Shown here: piece after piece, positions 26,527 through 37,701 of the stretch
How the letters are laid out: every line of letters begins with the position of its first letter
How positions within the stretch are numbered: the first letter of the stretch is position 1
Origin: Microbacteriaceae bacterium VKM Ac-2854
GTDB lineage: Bacteria > Actinomycetota > Actinomycetes > Actinomycetales > Microbacteriaceae
Reading direction: 5' to 3'
Assembly: GCA_013205085.1 (NCBI GenBank)
Contig: JABMLH010000005.1
Location: forward strand, 76,915-140,914
DNA length: 64,000 nt
The notes under the pieces: generated by a model
What the model saw: only the letters and a program-made list of their open reading frames with translations
The model's database searches: none
What the model was told of the DNA's origin: nothing
Position numbers and translations under genes: made by a program

Positions 26527-27722
26527 TAGTCGTTGTCTCCAGCGGTCGTGGCGGCGGTAGCCCGCTCAGCATTGGCGGCGGACCGTTCCAGGATCATGTC
26601 CCGGAAGCGGTCGAAGAGGTAGTTGGAGTCGTGCGGGCCGGCCGCCGCCTCCGGGTGGTACTGCACCGAGAAGGCGGGGATGTCGAGGCAGCGCAGGCCT
26701 TCGACGACGGAGTCGTTCAGGCTGTAGTGGCTGACCTCGACGCGGCCGAAGCCCTCCGGCGAGTCGATCTCGCCGTCGATCGGCGCCTTGACGGCGAAGC
26801 CGTGGTTCTGCGCGGTGATCTCGACGCGGCCGGTGAGCTTGTCCCAGACGGGCTGGTTGATGCCGCGGTGGCCGAACGGCAGCTTGTAGGTGTCGAAGCC
26901 GAGGGCACGGCCGAGCAGCTGGTTGCCGAAGCAGATGCCGAAGAACGGCAGGTCGGCGCGCAGCGTCGAGCGCAGCAGCTCGACGTGGTGGTCGGAGGCC
27001 TCCGGGTCGCCGGGGCCGTTCGAGAAGAACAGCGCCGACGGAGCGAGCTCCAGCACCTCCTCCGCGGTGACGGATTCGGGCAGCACGTGTACGTCGAAGC
27101 CGCGCTCGGCGAGGTAGTTCACCGTCGAGGTCTTCACGCCCAGGTCGACGACCGCGACGGAACCGATCCGCTCGGTGGTCGCCTCGACCGTGTAGCGCTC
27201 GTCCGTCGAGACGGCGGCGGAGAGGTTCAGGCCCTGCATCTGCGCCCCGCCGAGGACCAGCTGCAGCTGCTCCTCGCCGCTGAGCTCCAGCTCGGCGCCG
27301 GAAAAGATGCCCGCGCGCATGGCGCCGGCCGAGCGGATGTGCCGGGTGATCGCGCGGGTGTCGATGCCGGAGATGCCGACGATGCCGTCCGCCTCCAGGT
27401 CGTGATCGAGTGAGCGCTGCGAACGGAAGTTGCTCACGACGCGGGAGGGGTCGCGGACCACGTAACCCTCGACCCAGATCCGGCGCGACTCCATGTCTTC
27501 GTCGTTCATGCCGGTGTTGCCGATGTGCGGCGCGGTCTGCACCACGATCTGGCCGGCGTAGGACGGGTCTGTGATGGTCTCCTGGTAGCCGGTCATGCCG
27601 GTGGTGAAGACGATCTCACCGAGCGTTCGGCCCTCGGCGCCGTAGGCCTGACCCGGGAATCGTCGCCCGTCCTCGAGGACGAGGACGGCGGTGGGTGCGG
27701 TACTGAGGCGTGTCGATGGCAC
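26526..27722 (-). CDS. carA: Carbamoyl phosphate synthase small subunit
   Basis: Glutamine amidotransferase subunit that feeds ammonia to CarB. The 398-residue product has the N-terminal CarA domain ([35 protein letters not shown]) and a class I glutaminase with nucleophile Cys264 in [15 protein letters not shown] and the His-x-Glu pair in [13 protein letters not shown]. It starts four bases after the upstream PH-like gene and shares a base with carB. The C-terminal 20 residues are an Ala/Thr-rich tail without conserved features. Confidence 0.98.
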
Positions 27723-27725
27723 GGA

Positions 27726-28247
27726 CTAGTTGCCCTTCTGTTCTGTGGCGGATGAGGCGGGCACGAGGCCCTGAATCGTGGCCAGGGTGGCGGCGCGCTG
27801 GCCGGCGTCCTGAATGCGGAAGTAGCTGTCGACGAGGGCGTCGCCCTGCGGCGCCCACGTGACGGCGATCAAGCCGTCCCTCTCGACGACGCGGTCGATC
27901 GTGTAGGTGGCGACGCCCGCGCCGCGCAGGTTGGCGGCGGGGATGCTGGTCGGCTGCTCGCCGCGCGGCTCGATCACCAGGCCGTGCTCGAACATCCGCA
28001 GCACGGCGTGGCCGCGGAAGCCCAGGCCCGGCAGCAGCACGCGTTCGAGCGGCTTCTCGACCACGGTGGTCGCGACGTACTGCGCGTCGACCTCGGCGGT
28101 CTCGGCACCCAGCGTCTCCACGGCGACCGGCTCCGGGGCCAGCGCGGCGGAGCGCCTGCGCCGGGCACGCCAGGAGAGCGCCATACCGAGGAAGATCAGC
28201 AGGACGATCGCGATGGTGACCAGCGTCGGCAGGAACTTGTCATCCAT
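27726..28247 (-). CDS. Membrane-anchored PH-like protein in the pyr operon
   Basis: A 173-residue protein with one N-terminal membrane segment (about residues 7-25), a basic RARRRR stop-transfer patch, and a cytoplasmic domain from about residue 55 that looks like a bacterial pleckstrin-homology-type beta domain (FRGHAVLRMFEHGLVIEP, then LRGAGVATYTIDRVVERDGLIAVTW). It overlaps the pyrC stop by eight bases and is followed by carA after three. The same small membrane gene is often found between pyrC and carA in actinobacteria. Function unknown; its place suggests it is expressed with UMP synthesis. Confidence 0.82.
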   Translation of the reverse strand: MDDKFLPTLVTIAIVLLIFLGMALSWRARRRRSAALAPEPVAVETLGAETAEVDAQYVATTVVEKPLERVLLPGLGFRGHAVLRMFEHGLVIEPRGEQPTSIPAANLRGAGVATYTIDRVVERDGLIAVTWAPQGDALVDSYFRIQDAGQRAATLATIQGLVPASSATEQKGN

Positions 28248-29588
28248 GCGCGGCCCTCGCGGCCTCGGCCACGGTCTCGGCGTCGACGAGTTCGCCGTCG
28301 CGCACCGTGAGGTAGCCGTTGTGGATGGTGGCGACGACGCGGCCCGGCAGCTCGACCCCGAGGTAGGGCGAGTTGATGCTCTTGCCGCGGAGGTCAGCCG
28401 TGGCGAAGGAGCGGCTGGCGTTCGGGTCGTACAGCACGACGTTCGCGAGCGCGCCCGCGACGAGTCCGTCCTCGTAGCCGCCGAGGCGACCGATCCGCGC
28501 CGGGGCGGTGGAGAGCGTGCGGGCGACGTCGGCCCAGTCGAGTCGGCCGTCGGCGACGACCGAGGCGTGCACCACCGAGAGTGCGGACTCGAGGCCGACC
28601 ATGCCGAACGCGGCTGCGTCCCACTCGCAGTCCTTCGCCTCGACCGGGTGCGGGGCGTGGTCGGTGGCGACGATGTCGATGGTGCCGTCGGCGAGGGCTT
28701 CGCGCAGGGCGAGCACGTCCTCGGTGCGGCGCAGCGGCGGGTTCACCTTGTAGCGGGCGTCGTAGCTGGCGCCGCGCTGCCCGGCGATCACATCCTCGGT
28801 CAGCAGCAGGTGGTGCGGGGTCACCTCCGCGGTCACGTCGATGCCGCGGGCCTTCGCCCAGCGGATCACGTCGACCGAGCCGGCGGTGGAGACGTGGCAG
28901 ACGTGCAGCCGCGAGCCGACGTGCTCCGCGAGCAGCACGTCGCGCGCGATGATCGACTCCTCGGCCACCGCCGGCCAGCCCTGCAGGCCGAGCGCACCGG
29001 AGACGGCGCCCTCGTTCATCTGCGCGTTGATCGTGAGCCGAGGCTCCTGCGCGTGCTGGGCGACGACGCCGTCGAACGCCTTCACGTACTCCAGCGCGCG
29101 GCGCATCAGCAGTGCGTCCGAGACGCACTTGCCGTCGTCGGAGAAGACCCGGACGGCCGCGCGGGAGCGGGCCATCGCGCCGAGCTCGGCGAGCGACTCC
29201 CCCGCGAGCCCCACGGTGACGGCGCCGATCGGGCGCACCGTGGCGTAGCCGGCACGCTCGCCCAGGCTGAGCACCTGCTCGACCACACCCGCGGTGTCCT
29301 GCACCGGCGAGGTGTTCGCCATCGCGAAGACGGCGGTGAATCCACCCGCCGCCGCGGCGCGCGAGCCGGTCAGCACCGTCTCGCTCTGCTCGAAACCGGG
29401 CTCGCGCAGGTGGGTGTGCAGGTCGACGAGGCCGGGCAGCGCGATCAGGCCGTCGGCGTCGATCACCTCGGCGCCGAGCGAGTCGAGGTCGGGGCCGATC
29501 TCGACGATCCGGCCGCCGTCGATCAGCAGGTCGGCGCCGCTGCCATCGGGGAGTGTCGCTCCCGAGATCAGGATCCGTGCGTCGCTCA

Positions 29589-29589
<1 letters not shown>
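28240..29589 (-). CDS. pyrC: Dihydroorotase
   Basis: Third step of UMP synthesis: cyclises carbamoyl aspartate to dihydroorotate. The 449-residue product is a type I (long) amidohydrolase with the metal motif DLHTHLREPG near residue 55, ARYKVNPPLR, the histidine in VCHVST, and the catalytic aspartate in DIVATDHAPHP near residue 310. The start codon shares one base with the pyrB stop. Long-form PyrC with an adjacent ATCase is normal in actinobacteria. Confidence 0.97.
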
Positions 29590-31300
<1,711 letters not shown>

Positions 31301-31360
31301 CTACTCGCCTTCTGTGGATAACTTCTGCGCGGAGCGGGCGGCCTGGGTGAAGGTAGCCGG

Positions 31361-32284
31361 ATGAAACCTCGCAAGCCGCTGCCGGAGCCCCTCTCGAACG
31401 TCGTCTTCACCGTCTCCGCGGCCCGCGATGCGGGTGTTCAGCGGGGTCGGCTGCGCGGCACGGATCTCGCCGCGCCGTTTCGTGGAGTGCGGGTGCCGGC
31501 GGACTTCAACGGCTCGGTGCTGCACCGGGCTCGCGCCCTGCAGGGTCTGCTTCCGGCGATCACCTTCAGCGATCTGACGGCCGCGAGGCTGTGGGGCCTC
31601 GATCTGCCGATCGAGGCGGAGGACGAGCCGCTCTTCGTCGCCGTCCGCGCGCCGAAACGCGCACCGCAGATCGCCGGGGTCCGCGGCCGCCAGATCACCG
31701 ATCCGGACGTGCGCGCAGTGACCAGGAACGGCTTCGCCCTGATCGACGCGGCGAGCATCTTCTGTCAGCTCGCGGCGCACCTGGAGCTCGCCGACCTCGT
31801 CGCCGTCGGCGACGCACTGGTCAGAGATCCGCCCGTACTCCATCCCGGTGACCCGCGCCCGTGGGTGACCCTCGACGCTCTCCGTGACCGGGTCGCTCGC
31901 TTTCGTGGCCGCGGCTGCCGGCTCGCCCGCGAAGCGATCCCGCTCGTGCGTGTCGGCGCCGAGTCGCGGCAGGAGTCGCGTCTCCGCGTCGCGATCGTCC
32001 GCGCCGGTCTCCCCGAGCCCGAGCCGAACGTCGAGATCCGGGGCGCCGACGGGCGTCTGATCACCCGAGTCGACCTGTACTACCCGAGCTGGGACGTCGG
32101 CGTCGAGTACGAGGGCGGTCAGCACGAGGCCGGCCGGCAACTCGCGCGCGATATCGCGCGCTACGACGACCTCGCCGCCCACGGCACCCGGATCGTGCGC
32201 GTGGACAAGTCGTTCATCCGGGCCCCCGATGCGAGCCTCGCGCGGATCGAACGTGCGCTTCGCGAACGTGGCTGGGTGCCGTGA
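31361..32284 (+). CDS. AbiEi/DUF559-type protein with C-terminal Vsr-like nuclease fold
   Basis: A 307-residue plus-strand protein in a leftward region. The N-terminal half (RDAGVQRGRLRGTDLAAPFRGVR) resembles the winged-helix AbiEi-type start of actinobacterial proteins annotated as type IV antitoxin-like. The C-terminal third (ITRVDLYYPSWDVGVEYEGG, then QHEAGRQLARDIARYDDLAAHG) fits the DUF559/Vsr branch of the PD-(D/E)XK nuclease fold, with the Asp, Glu and Gln of the active-site pattern present. ATG 31361 follows GAAGG by about eight bases. No toxin partner is adjacent. Matching hairpins lie 60 bases upstream and ten bases downstream. Function not established; nuclease activity is inference. 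Confidence 0.82.
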   Translation: MKPRKPLPEPLSNVVFTVSAARDAGVQRGRLRGTDLAAPFRGVRVPADFNGSVLHRARALQGLLPAITFSDLTAARLWGLDLPIEAEDEPLFVAVRAPKRAPQIAGVRGRQITDPDVRAVTRNGFALIDAASIFCQLAAHLELADLVAVGDALVRDPPVLHPGDPRPWVTLDALRDRVARFRGRGCRLAREAIPLVRVGAESRQESRLRVAIVRAGLPEPEPNVEIRGADGRLITRVDLYYPSWDVGVEYEGGQHEAGRQLARDIARYDDLAAHGTRIVRVDKSFIRAPDASLARIERALRERGWVP

Positions 32285-32293
32285 CGAAGGTGC

Positions 32294-32348
32294 CACGTGT
32301 GAGAAGTGGCGCTCCCCCGAGCTCGGGAAGCGCCACTTCTCACAAGTG
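32294..32348. terminator. 20-bp-stem hairpin with GAGAAGTGGCGCT arms (right copy)
   Basis: Arms at 32294-32313 and 32329-32348 pair over 20 bp with a single mismatch; the 15-base loop contains the palindrome CCCGAGCTCGGG. It lies ten bases after the plus-strand gene at 31361 and twelve bases after the convergent nusB stop, so a bidirectional terminator role is natural. The arm sequence is shared with the hairpin at 31244-31300. Confidence 0.75.
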
Positions 32349-32359
32349 CGCACGAACGG

Positions 32360-32779
32360 CTACGCGGTCGCCTTTGTGGTCGAGACTTTGGCGAGCAGGC
32401 CGTTGATGAAGCCGGCGGAGTCGTCGGTCGACAGCACGGTGGCCGCCTCGACGGCCTCGGCGATGGCGACCGGGTCCGGCACCTGCTCGTTGTGCAGGAT
32501 CTCCCACACGCCGATGCGCAGGATCGCGCGGTCGACCATCGGCATCCGCGCGAGGGTCCAGCCCACGGCGAGTTCCTCGATCAGCGCGTCGATCTCGTAC
32601 GCGTTGTCGATCACGCCGTCCACGATCTCGCGCGCGTACAGCCACGAGGCCTCGCGAGCGGGCTCGTTGGCGGCGCGCTCGGCTTCGACGCGGAGCGACT
32701 CGGCAAGCGGGATCTGGCGGACGTCGGCGTTGTAGATGACGTCCAAGGCGCGCTTGCGCGCCTTCGTGCGGGCACTCAT
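32360..32779 (-). CDS. nusB: Transcription antitermination factor NusB
   Basis: Component of the rRNA antitermination complex that pairs with S10 (NusE). The 139-residue all-alpha protein has the typical NusB start SARTKARKRALDVIYNAD and the MPMVDRAILRIGVWEILH and VAIAEAVEAATVLSTDDSAGFINGLL segments. It follows efp by three bases, the usual efp-nusB arrangement. Transcription probably ends at the hairpin just downstream. Confidence 0.97.
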   Translation of the reverse strand: MSARTKARKRALDVIYNADVRQIPLAESLRVEAERAANEPAREASWLYAREIVDGVIDNAYEIDALIEELAVGWTLARMPMVDRAILRIGVWEILHNEQVPDPVAIAEAVEAATVLSTDDSAGFINGLLAKVSTTKATA

Positions 32780-32782
32780 GAG

Positions 32783-33343
32783 TTAGCTGACACGTCCGAG
32801 GTAGTCGCCGGTGCGGGTGTCGACCTTGACCTTGGTGCCGATCTCGAGGAACAGCGGAACCTGGATCTCGTAGCCGGTCTCCACGGTCGCCGGCTTGGTG
32901 CCGCCGGTGGAGCGGTCGCCCTGCAGGCCCGGCTCGGTGTAAGTGATCTCGAGGATCACGGAGGCGGGCAGGTCGATGTAGAGCGGGGCGCCGTCGTGCA
33001 GCGCGAGCGTGACGTCCTGGTTCTCCAGCATGAAGTTCGCCGCGTCACCGACGACCGCCTCGGAGACGGTGATCTGGTCGTAGTCGGCGGAGTCCATAAA
33101 AACGAAGTCCACGCCGTCGCGGTACAGGTACTGGAAGTCGCGACGGTCGACGTTGGCGGTCTCGATCTTGGCGCCGGCGTTGAAGGTCTTGTCGACCACC
33201 TTGCCGGTGAGCACGTTCTTCATCTTGGTGCGCACGAAGGCGCCGCCCTTGCCCGGCTTCACGTGCTGGAAGTCGATGACGTTCCAGAGCTGGCCATCGA
33301 TGTTGAGGACCGCGCCGTTCTTGATGTCAGTGGTTGAAGCCAT
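32783..33343 (-). CDS. efp: Translation elongation factor P
   Basis: Relieves ribosome stalling at polyproline stretches. The 186-residue product has three beta-barrel domains: a KOW-like N-terminus, then the two OB-like domains. The tip loop reads [12 protein letters not shown] with a lysine at the usual modified position. ATG 33341-33343 begins the conserved sequence; an in-frame extension upstream is not conserved. One internal stretch (VFMD, 33095-33103) uses rare T-rich codons. A reasonable promoter lies upstream at 33434-33462. Confidence 0.97.
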   Translation of the reverse strand: MASTTDIKNGAVLNIDGQLWNVIDFQHVKPGKGGAFVRTKMKNVLTGKVVDKTFNAGAKIETANVDRRDFQYLYRDGVDFVFMDSADYDQITVSEAVVGDAANFMLENQDVTLALHDGAPLYIDLPASVILEITYTEPGLQGDRSTGGTKPATVETGYEIQVPLFLEIGTKVKVDTRTGDYLGRVS

Positions 33344-33433
33344 GAGAGAAGGTATTCCGTTTCGAATGAAGAAGTAGCGGTGCCGGGCCTCGCAAGGCAC
33401 ACGGCGACAGCGGCCGGTACGGCCAACCCATCG

Positions 33434-33462
33434 AGTGTAGCCGCTCGCCGCGCCGAGTCCAG
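33434..33462 (-). promoter_or_regulatory. Candidate efp promoter
   Basis: On the minus strand CTGGAC (33457-33462) and TACACT (33434-33439) are separated by 17 bases, a good fit to an actinobacterial housekeeping promoter. The start of efp lies about 90 bases downstream. The 212-bp gap between efp and the divergent gene at 33556 must hold promoters for both. Confidence 0.45.
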
Positions 33463-33555
33463 GGCGTCGAGCCTGGACGCCCCGTGCGAATCCCTGCCGC
33501 CGCACGCTGAGCGGTGCAACGGTGGAGGAACGAGGAAACGAAGGAGAAGGCACCC

Positions 33556-33906
33556 ATGCTCACCATCCAGACCCTCCGCACCGGCTTCGACGGCCCCAGC
33601 ATCCCGAATCCGTCCGCGCCCGCGGGCTTCGACCTGATGCTCACCCTGGTCCCGATCTTCATCGTGCTCGTGATCGTTGTGATGGTCGTTCTGGTGGTGA
33701 TGAACGTTCGTCGCGCACGCCAGCACGGCCTGAACCCGCTCACGATGCAGACCGACCTCGCGGCCCGCTTCATCAAGAACGGCGTGGGCGCCAACCCGGA
33801 TGCGCCGCTGCAGGACCGCCTCGCAGAGCTCGAGGCGCTCAAGGCGAGCGGCACCATCACCGAGCGCGAGTACGCGCAAGCCCGCGCGAGCGCCCTCAAC
33901 GGCTGA
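33556..33906 (+). CDS. Small single-pass membrane protein with C-terminal SHOCT domain
   Basis: A 116-residue protein with one strong membrane segment (about residues 27-50, [18 protein letters not shown]), a basic cytosolic linker (NVRRARQHG) and a C-terminal SHOCT-type short helix motif ([30 protein letters not shown]). ATG 33556 follows AAGGAGAAGG by about six bases, a strong site. It is plus-strand, divergent from efp and convergent with aroB, with a bidirectional terminator between. SHOCT domains are thought to be oligomerisation modules; no specific function can be given. Confidence 0.88.
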   Translation: MLTIQTLRTGFDGPSIPNPSAPAGFDLMLTLVPIFIVLVIVVMVVLVVMNVRRARQHGLNPLTMQTDLAARFIKNGVGANPDAPLQDRLAELEALKASGTITEREYAQARASALNG

Positions 33907-33911
33907 GCGAA

Positions 33912-33960
33912 AAAGGGTTGTCACTTTGTCCGGTTCTCGCCGACAAAGTGACAACCCTTT
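33912..33960. terminator. Bidirectional intrinsic terminator
   Basis: Perfect 19-bp stem: AAAGGGTTGTCACTTTGTC at 33912-33930 with its reverse complement at 33942-33960 and an 11-base loop. Read leftward it is followed by T5, and read rightward by T4, so it can end both the SHOCT gene and aroB. It starts five bases after the SHOCT-gene stop codon. The GGGTTGTCA core also forms the arms of the repeat at 13034-13101. Confidence 0.9.
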
Positions 33961-33977
33961 CGAGGGCGGCCCTTCGG

Positions 33978-35057
33978 CTAGGAGCCGATCTCCTGGTACG
34001 CCGCGAACAGCAGCGAGGTCTCCGGACCCTGCAGGATGCTGGGCTTGGCGATGTCGTCGAGTACCACGAAGCGGAGCATGCCGGCGCGCGACTTCTTATC
34101 GCGCTGCATGCTCGCCAGCAGCGACTCCCAGCGGCCGAGCTGGTACGTCGTCGGCAGCGTCAGCGACTCCAGCACGCTGCGGTGCCGGTCGACGACCGCA
34201 TCGGGCAGGGTGCCGGTGAGCCGCGACAGCTCCGCGGCGAAGACCATTCCGACCGAGACGGCGGCGCCGTGGCGCCACTGGTACCGCTCCGCGTGCTCGA
34301 TCGCGTGGCCGAGGGTGTGGCCGTAGTTCAGGATCTCGCGCAGGTCCGCCTCGCGGAAGTCCTCGCTGACCACGCGCGCCTTGATCCCGATCGACAGCTC
34401 GACCAGCCGACGGAATTCGGCGGAGGTGGGATCCGTCGCGCGATCCACTTCCGCCTCGATGATGTCGAGGATCTCGGGCTCGGCGATGAAGCCGTACTTC
34501 ACGATCTCGCCGAAGCCCGCCAGGATCTCGTTGCGCGCCAACGAAGACAGCACGTCCAAGTCGGCGACGACGGCCTTCGGGGCGTAGAACGCGCCGACCA
34601 AGTTCTTGCCCTCGTTGGTGTTGATGCCGGTCTTGCCGCCCACGGCCGCATCCACCATGCCGAGCACGGAGGTGGGCACCTGCACCAGCGTCACGCCACG
34701 CAGCCAGGTCGCCGCGACGAAGCCGGCGAGGTCGGTGATCGCTCCGCCGCCGAAGCCGATCACGGCATCGGTGCGGGTGAAGTCGGACTGGCCCATCACC
34801 TGCCAGCAGAACGAGGCGACTTCGATGCGCTTCGCGGCCTCCGCATCCGGCACCTCCGCCAGCAGCACCTCGTAGCGGTCGAGCAGGCTCTCGCGCATCT
34901 CGGCGGCGAGAACGGCGAGGGTCGGCGGATGCACAACCAGCACCTTCTTCGCGCGCGGACCGATCGCGTCGGCGAGGGAGTCCAGCAGCCCGCGGCCGAC
35001 GGTGATGTCGTAGGGGGTGGCGCCGGTGACGGTGATGGCTGTGGAGCCGGAGGTCAT
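33978..35057 (-). CDS. aroB: 3-dehydroquinate synthase
   Basis: Second step of the shikimate pathway, NAD- and metal-dependent. The 359-residue protein has GFGGGAITDLAGFVAATWLRG, the signature VPTSVLGMVDAAVGGKTGIN, and the metal histidines in ILNYGHTLGHAIEH. It overlaps the aroK stop by four bases. aroC, aroK and aroB are consecutive and probably cotranscribed with mltG and aroE. Transcription should end at the 19-bp-stem terminator just downstream. Confidence 0.98.
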   Translation of the reverse strand: MTSGSTAITVTGATPYDITVGRGLLDSLADAIGPRAKKVLVVHPPTLAVLAAEMRESLLDRYEVLLAEVPDAEAAKRIEVASFCWQVMGQSDFTRTDAVIGFGGGAITDLAGFVAATWLRGVTLVQVPTSVLGMVDAAVGGKTGINTNEGKNLVGAFYAPKAVVADLDVLSSLARNEILAGFGEIVKYGFIAEPEILDIIEAEVDRATDPTSAEFRRLVELSIGIKARVVSEDFREADLREILNYGHTLGHAIEHAERYQWRHGAAVSVGMVFAAELSRLTGTLPDAVVDRHRSVLESLTLPTTYQLGRWESLLASMQRDKKSRAGMLRFVVLDDIAKPSILQGPETSLLFAAYQEIGS

Positions 35058-35605
35058 GAGGTTCTTCCTGTTGTGGGGGTGGAGGGGGTCTGCGCGCGGA
35101 CCCAGTCCGCGGTCTCGGCGGCGATCGTGGTGATCGGGCGCCGGGAGGTGTCGATGGTGAGGTCGGCGAGGGACTCGTAGATCGCGCGCCGCGACTCGTA
35201 GATCCGGGTCCAGTCGGCCACGCCGCCGCGCACGAGCGGGCGCTTGCCGTTGCCGATCCGGTCGGCCACGGCCTCGGCGCTCGTGGTCAGCAGGACCACG
35301 GGAACGGCCGCGAGATCGGCCCGGGTATCCGGGTCGAGCACGGCTCCTCCACCCAGCGCCACCACGGCGTCCGCCGCCACGGCCGCCGCGACGGCGGCCC
35401 GCTCCTGCACCCGGAACGCCGCCTCACCGTGGGCGTCGAAGTATGCGGCGATCGGCCCGTGCCGCTTGACGAACTCCGTGTCGGAGTCGAGGAACGGCGC
35501 AGCGAGCAGCTTCGCCACCCGCTTGCCGATGGTGGTCTTTCCGGCACCCATCGGCCCGATGAAGACCACCCGGGCGCGCGGGGTGCCCGTATTGTCGCCG
35601 CTCAC
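35054..35605 (-). CDS. aroK: Shikimate kinase
   Basis: Phosphorylates shikimate at the 3-OH. The 183-residue P-loop kinase has Walker A GPMGAGKTTIG near residue 17, the DSD substrate motif (FLDSDTEFVKRHG), GGGAVLDPDTRADL and the lid arginine in RPLVRG. It overlaps the aroB start by four bases and lies 16 bases downstream of aroC. The last ~12 residues (TPSTPTTGRTS) are an unconserved tail. Confidence 0.97.
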   Translation of the reverse strand: MSGDNTGTPRARVVFIGPMGAGKTTIGKRVAKLLAAPFLDSDTEFVKRHGPIAAYFDAHGEAAFRVQERAAVAAAVAADAVVALGGGAVLDPDTRADLAAVPVVLLTTSAEAVADRIGNGKRPLVRGGVADWTRIYESRRAIYESLADLTIDTSRRPITTIAAETADWVRAQTPSTPTTGRTS

Positions 35606-35621
35606 CCCAGGTCGCCGTCCA

Positions 35622-36839
35622 TCAGACGGCGCCGAGTGCGGAGTCGCTCTCGGCGGTCGTGTGCAGCGCTTCGGGGATCGCGGCGAGGTAGCCGTCGAGG
35701 TTGCGCTTGGTCTCGGTGACGGAGTCGCCGCCGAACTTCTCCAGCACCGCGTTCGCGAGTACCAGGGCCACCATGGCCTCGGCGACGACGCCGGAGGCGG
35801 GCACGGCGCAGACGTCGGAGCGCTGGTGGTGCGCTCCCGCGGCCTCTCCGGTGGCGACGTCGACGCTGCGCAGCGCGTGCGGAACCGTCGCGATCGGCTT
35901 CATGCCCGCGCGTACCCGCAGCACGGTTCCCGTGCTCATGCCGCCCTCGGTGCCGCCGGCCTTGTCGCTGGAGCGCGAGATGCCGCGCTCGTCGTAGAAG
36001 AGCTCGTCGTGGGCCTGCGAGCCGCGGCGCGTGGTGGTGAGGAAGCCGTCGCCGACCTCGACGCCCTTGATCGCCTGGATGCCCATCAGGGCGGCGGCGA
36101 GCTGCGCGTCGAGGCGACGGTCCCAGTGCACGTAGGAGCCGAGGCCCGGCGGCAGATTGTAGGCCAGCACCTCGACGACGCCGCCGAGGGTGTCGCCGTC
36201 CTTCTGTGCGGCGTCGACCTCGGCGACCATCAGCGCGCTGGTGGCGGCGTCGAAGCAGCGCAGCGGATCCGCGTCCAGCGCGGCCACGTCGCTCGGCTTC
36301 GGCAGGGCCGCGCCCTCCGGAACCCGGACCGGACCGATGGCGAGGGTGTGCGAGACGAGGGTGATGCCGAGTTCGGCCAGGAAGTTGCGAGCGATCGCTC
36401 CGAGCGAGACGCGGGCGGCGGTCTCGCGTGCGGAGGCGCGCTCCAGCACGTTGCGCGACTCCGGGAAGCCGTACTTCTGCATCCCGACCAGGTCGGCGTG
36501 TCCCGGGCGCGGACGGGTCAGCGCGGCGCCGCGGCCCTTGGGCAGCGTCTCGGGGTCACGCGGGTCGGCCGCCATCACGTCGACCCAGCGCGGCCACTCG
36601 GTGTTGCCGATGCGCAGAGCGATCGGGCTGCCCATCGTGTAACCGTGCCGGATGCCGGACGAGATCGCGAGTTCGTCCTGTTCGAAGTTCATCCGCGCGC
36701 CTCGGCCGTAACCGAGTTTGCGGCGGGCGAGGTCGGTGCGGATGTCGTCCATCGCGATCGGGACGCCTGCGGGGAGGCCTTCGAGGACGGCGATGAGTTC
36801 GGGGCCGTGGGATTCCCCGGCCGTGAGCCAACGGAGCAT
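35622..36839 (-). CDS. aroC: Chorismate synthase
   Basis: Last step to chorismate, needing reduced FMN. The 405-residue protein starts [15 protein letters not shown] and shows the three family signatures: [17 protein letters not shown]-like [15 protein letters not shown], and RSDVCAVPA near residue 340, with [12 protein letters not shown] for FMN binding. The ATG lies one base after the aroE stop. Length is normal. Confidence 0.98.
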   Translation of the reverse strand: MLRWLTAGESHGPELIAVLEGLPAGVPIAMDDIRTDLARRKLGYGRGARMNFEQDELAISSGIRHGYTMGSPIALRIGNTEWPRWVDVMAADPRDPETLPKGRGAALTRPRPGHADLVGMQKYGFPESRNVLERASARETAARVSLGAIARNFLAELGITLVSHTLAIGPVRVPEGAALPKPSDVAALDADPLRCFDAATSALMVAEVDAAQKDGDTLGGVVEVLAYNLPPGLGSYVHWDRRLDAQLAAALMGIQAIKGVEVGDGFLTTTRRGSQAHDELFYDERGISRSSDKAGGTEGGMSTGTVLRVRAGMKPIATVPHALRSVDVATGEAAGAHHQRSDVCAVPASGVVAEAMVALVLANAVLEKFGGDSVTETKRNLDGYLAAIPEALHTTAESDSALGAV

Positions 36840-36840
36840 C

Positions 36841-37701
36841 CTACGATTCTGGCACAGAGCGGTCGTTCACCACCGCGCGCATCGCCGCGAGCACCCCCGC
36901 CTCTCCGGCGATGGCCACCGCGGGGTCACCGGCGACGAAGATCCGCACCTGCACCAGCGCCTGGTGCAGCAGCATCGACAGACCCGAGACCACGGGCGAA
37001 CCGGCGGCCGACCAGACCGTGCCGAGCGGGCTCGGCCACGGCGAATAGGCCACGTCGAACAGCGTCGAGGATGCGGGCAGATCCGCCGGGACGACCAACG
37101 TCGACGACGCTCCACCCGGCAGCGTGCTGATCACGAGTTCGGCACCGGTGGACCATTCGGCGAAGGAACGGATGTCGACGGCGACGCCGGCAGCGCGACC
37201 GACCTCGATCAGCGCGGCGGCCCGCTCCGGCGCGCGCACGGTCACGATCACCCGCTCGGCTCCGAGCTCCGCCGCGGCGGCGACGGCGGAAGCCGCTGTC
37301 GCTCCCCCGCCGAGCACCTCCACGTGTCGAGCCGACGCGAGCCCTTCCTCCGCCAACGCCCGCACGATCCCGGTCACGTCGGTGTTGAAGCCACGCAATC
37401 GCAGACCATCCGTGCGCTCGAACAGCACCGTGTTCACCGCGCCCGTGGCCCGCGCGACGAAGTCCTGCTCCGCCAGCAACGGCAGAACGGCCACCTTGAG
37501 CGGCATCGTCAGCGAGAGTCCGCGCCAGGAGTCGTCGCGCGAGGCGACGAAGTCGGCCAACGTCGTCTCGTCGATCTCGACCGCGGCGTAGTTCCAGTCG
37601 AGCCCGAGCTCCCGGTACGCCGCCGCGTGCAGCAGCGGCGACCGGGAGTGCCCGATCGGGGAGCCGAGAACGGCCAGGCGCGTCACCGGGCCCGTCGTCA
37701 C
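36841..37701 (-). CDS. aroE: Shikimate dehydrogenase
   Basis: NADPH-dependent reduction of 3-dehydroshikimate. The 286-residue product has the substrate motif [18 protein letters not shown], the catalytic lysine in [12 protein letters not shown], the aspartate in FNTDVTGIV, and a nucleotide-binding loop [12 protein letters not shown]. The glycine loop reads GGGAT rather than GAGG, a mild deviation. I chose GTG 37699-37701 because it overlaps the mltG stop (GTGA) and the conserved sequence starts seven residues later. It lies between mltG and aroC, as in other actinobacteria. Confidence 0.95.
   Translation of the reverse strand: MTTGPVTRLAVLGSPIGHSRSPLLHAAAYRELGLDWNYAAVEIDETTLADFVASRDDSWRGLSLTMPLKVAVLPLLAEQDFVARATGAVNTVLFERTDGLRLRGFNTDVTGIVRALAEEGLASARHVEVLGGGATAASAVAAAAELGAERVIVTVRAPERAAALIEVGRAAGVAVDIRSFAEWSTGAELVISTLPGGASSTLVVPADLPASSTLFDVAYSPWPSPLGTVWSAAGSPVVSGLSMLLHQALVQVRIFVAGDPAVAIAGEAGVLAAMRAVVNDRSVPES

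Noticed and set aside
31361-32284. A transposase of a hairpin-mobilised element
   Set aside because: There is no HUH or Y1 motif; the C-terminal pattern fits DUF559/Vsr. I kept the hairpin-flanked arrangement as a finding only.
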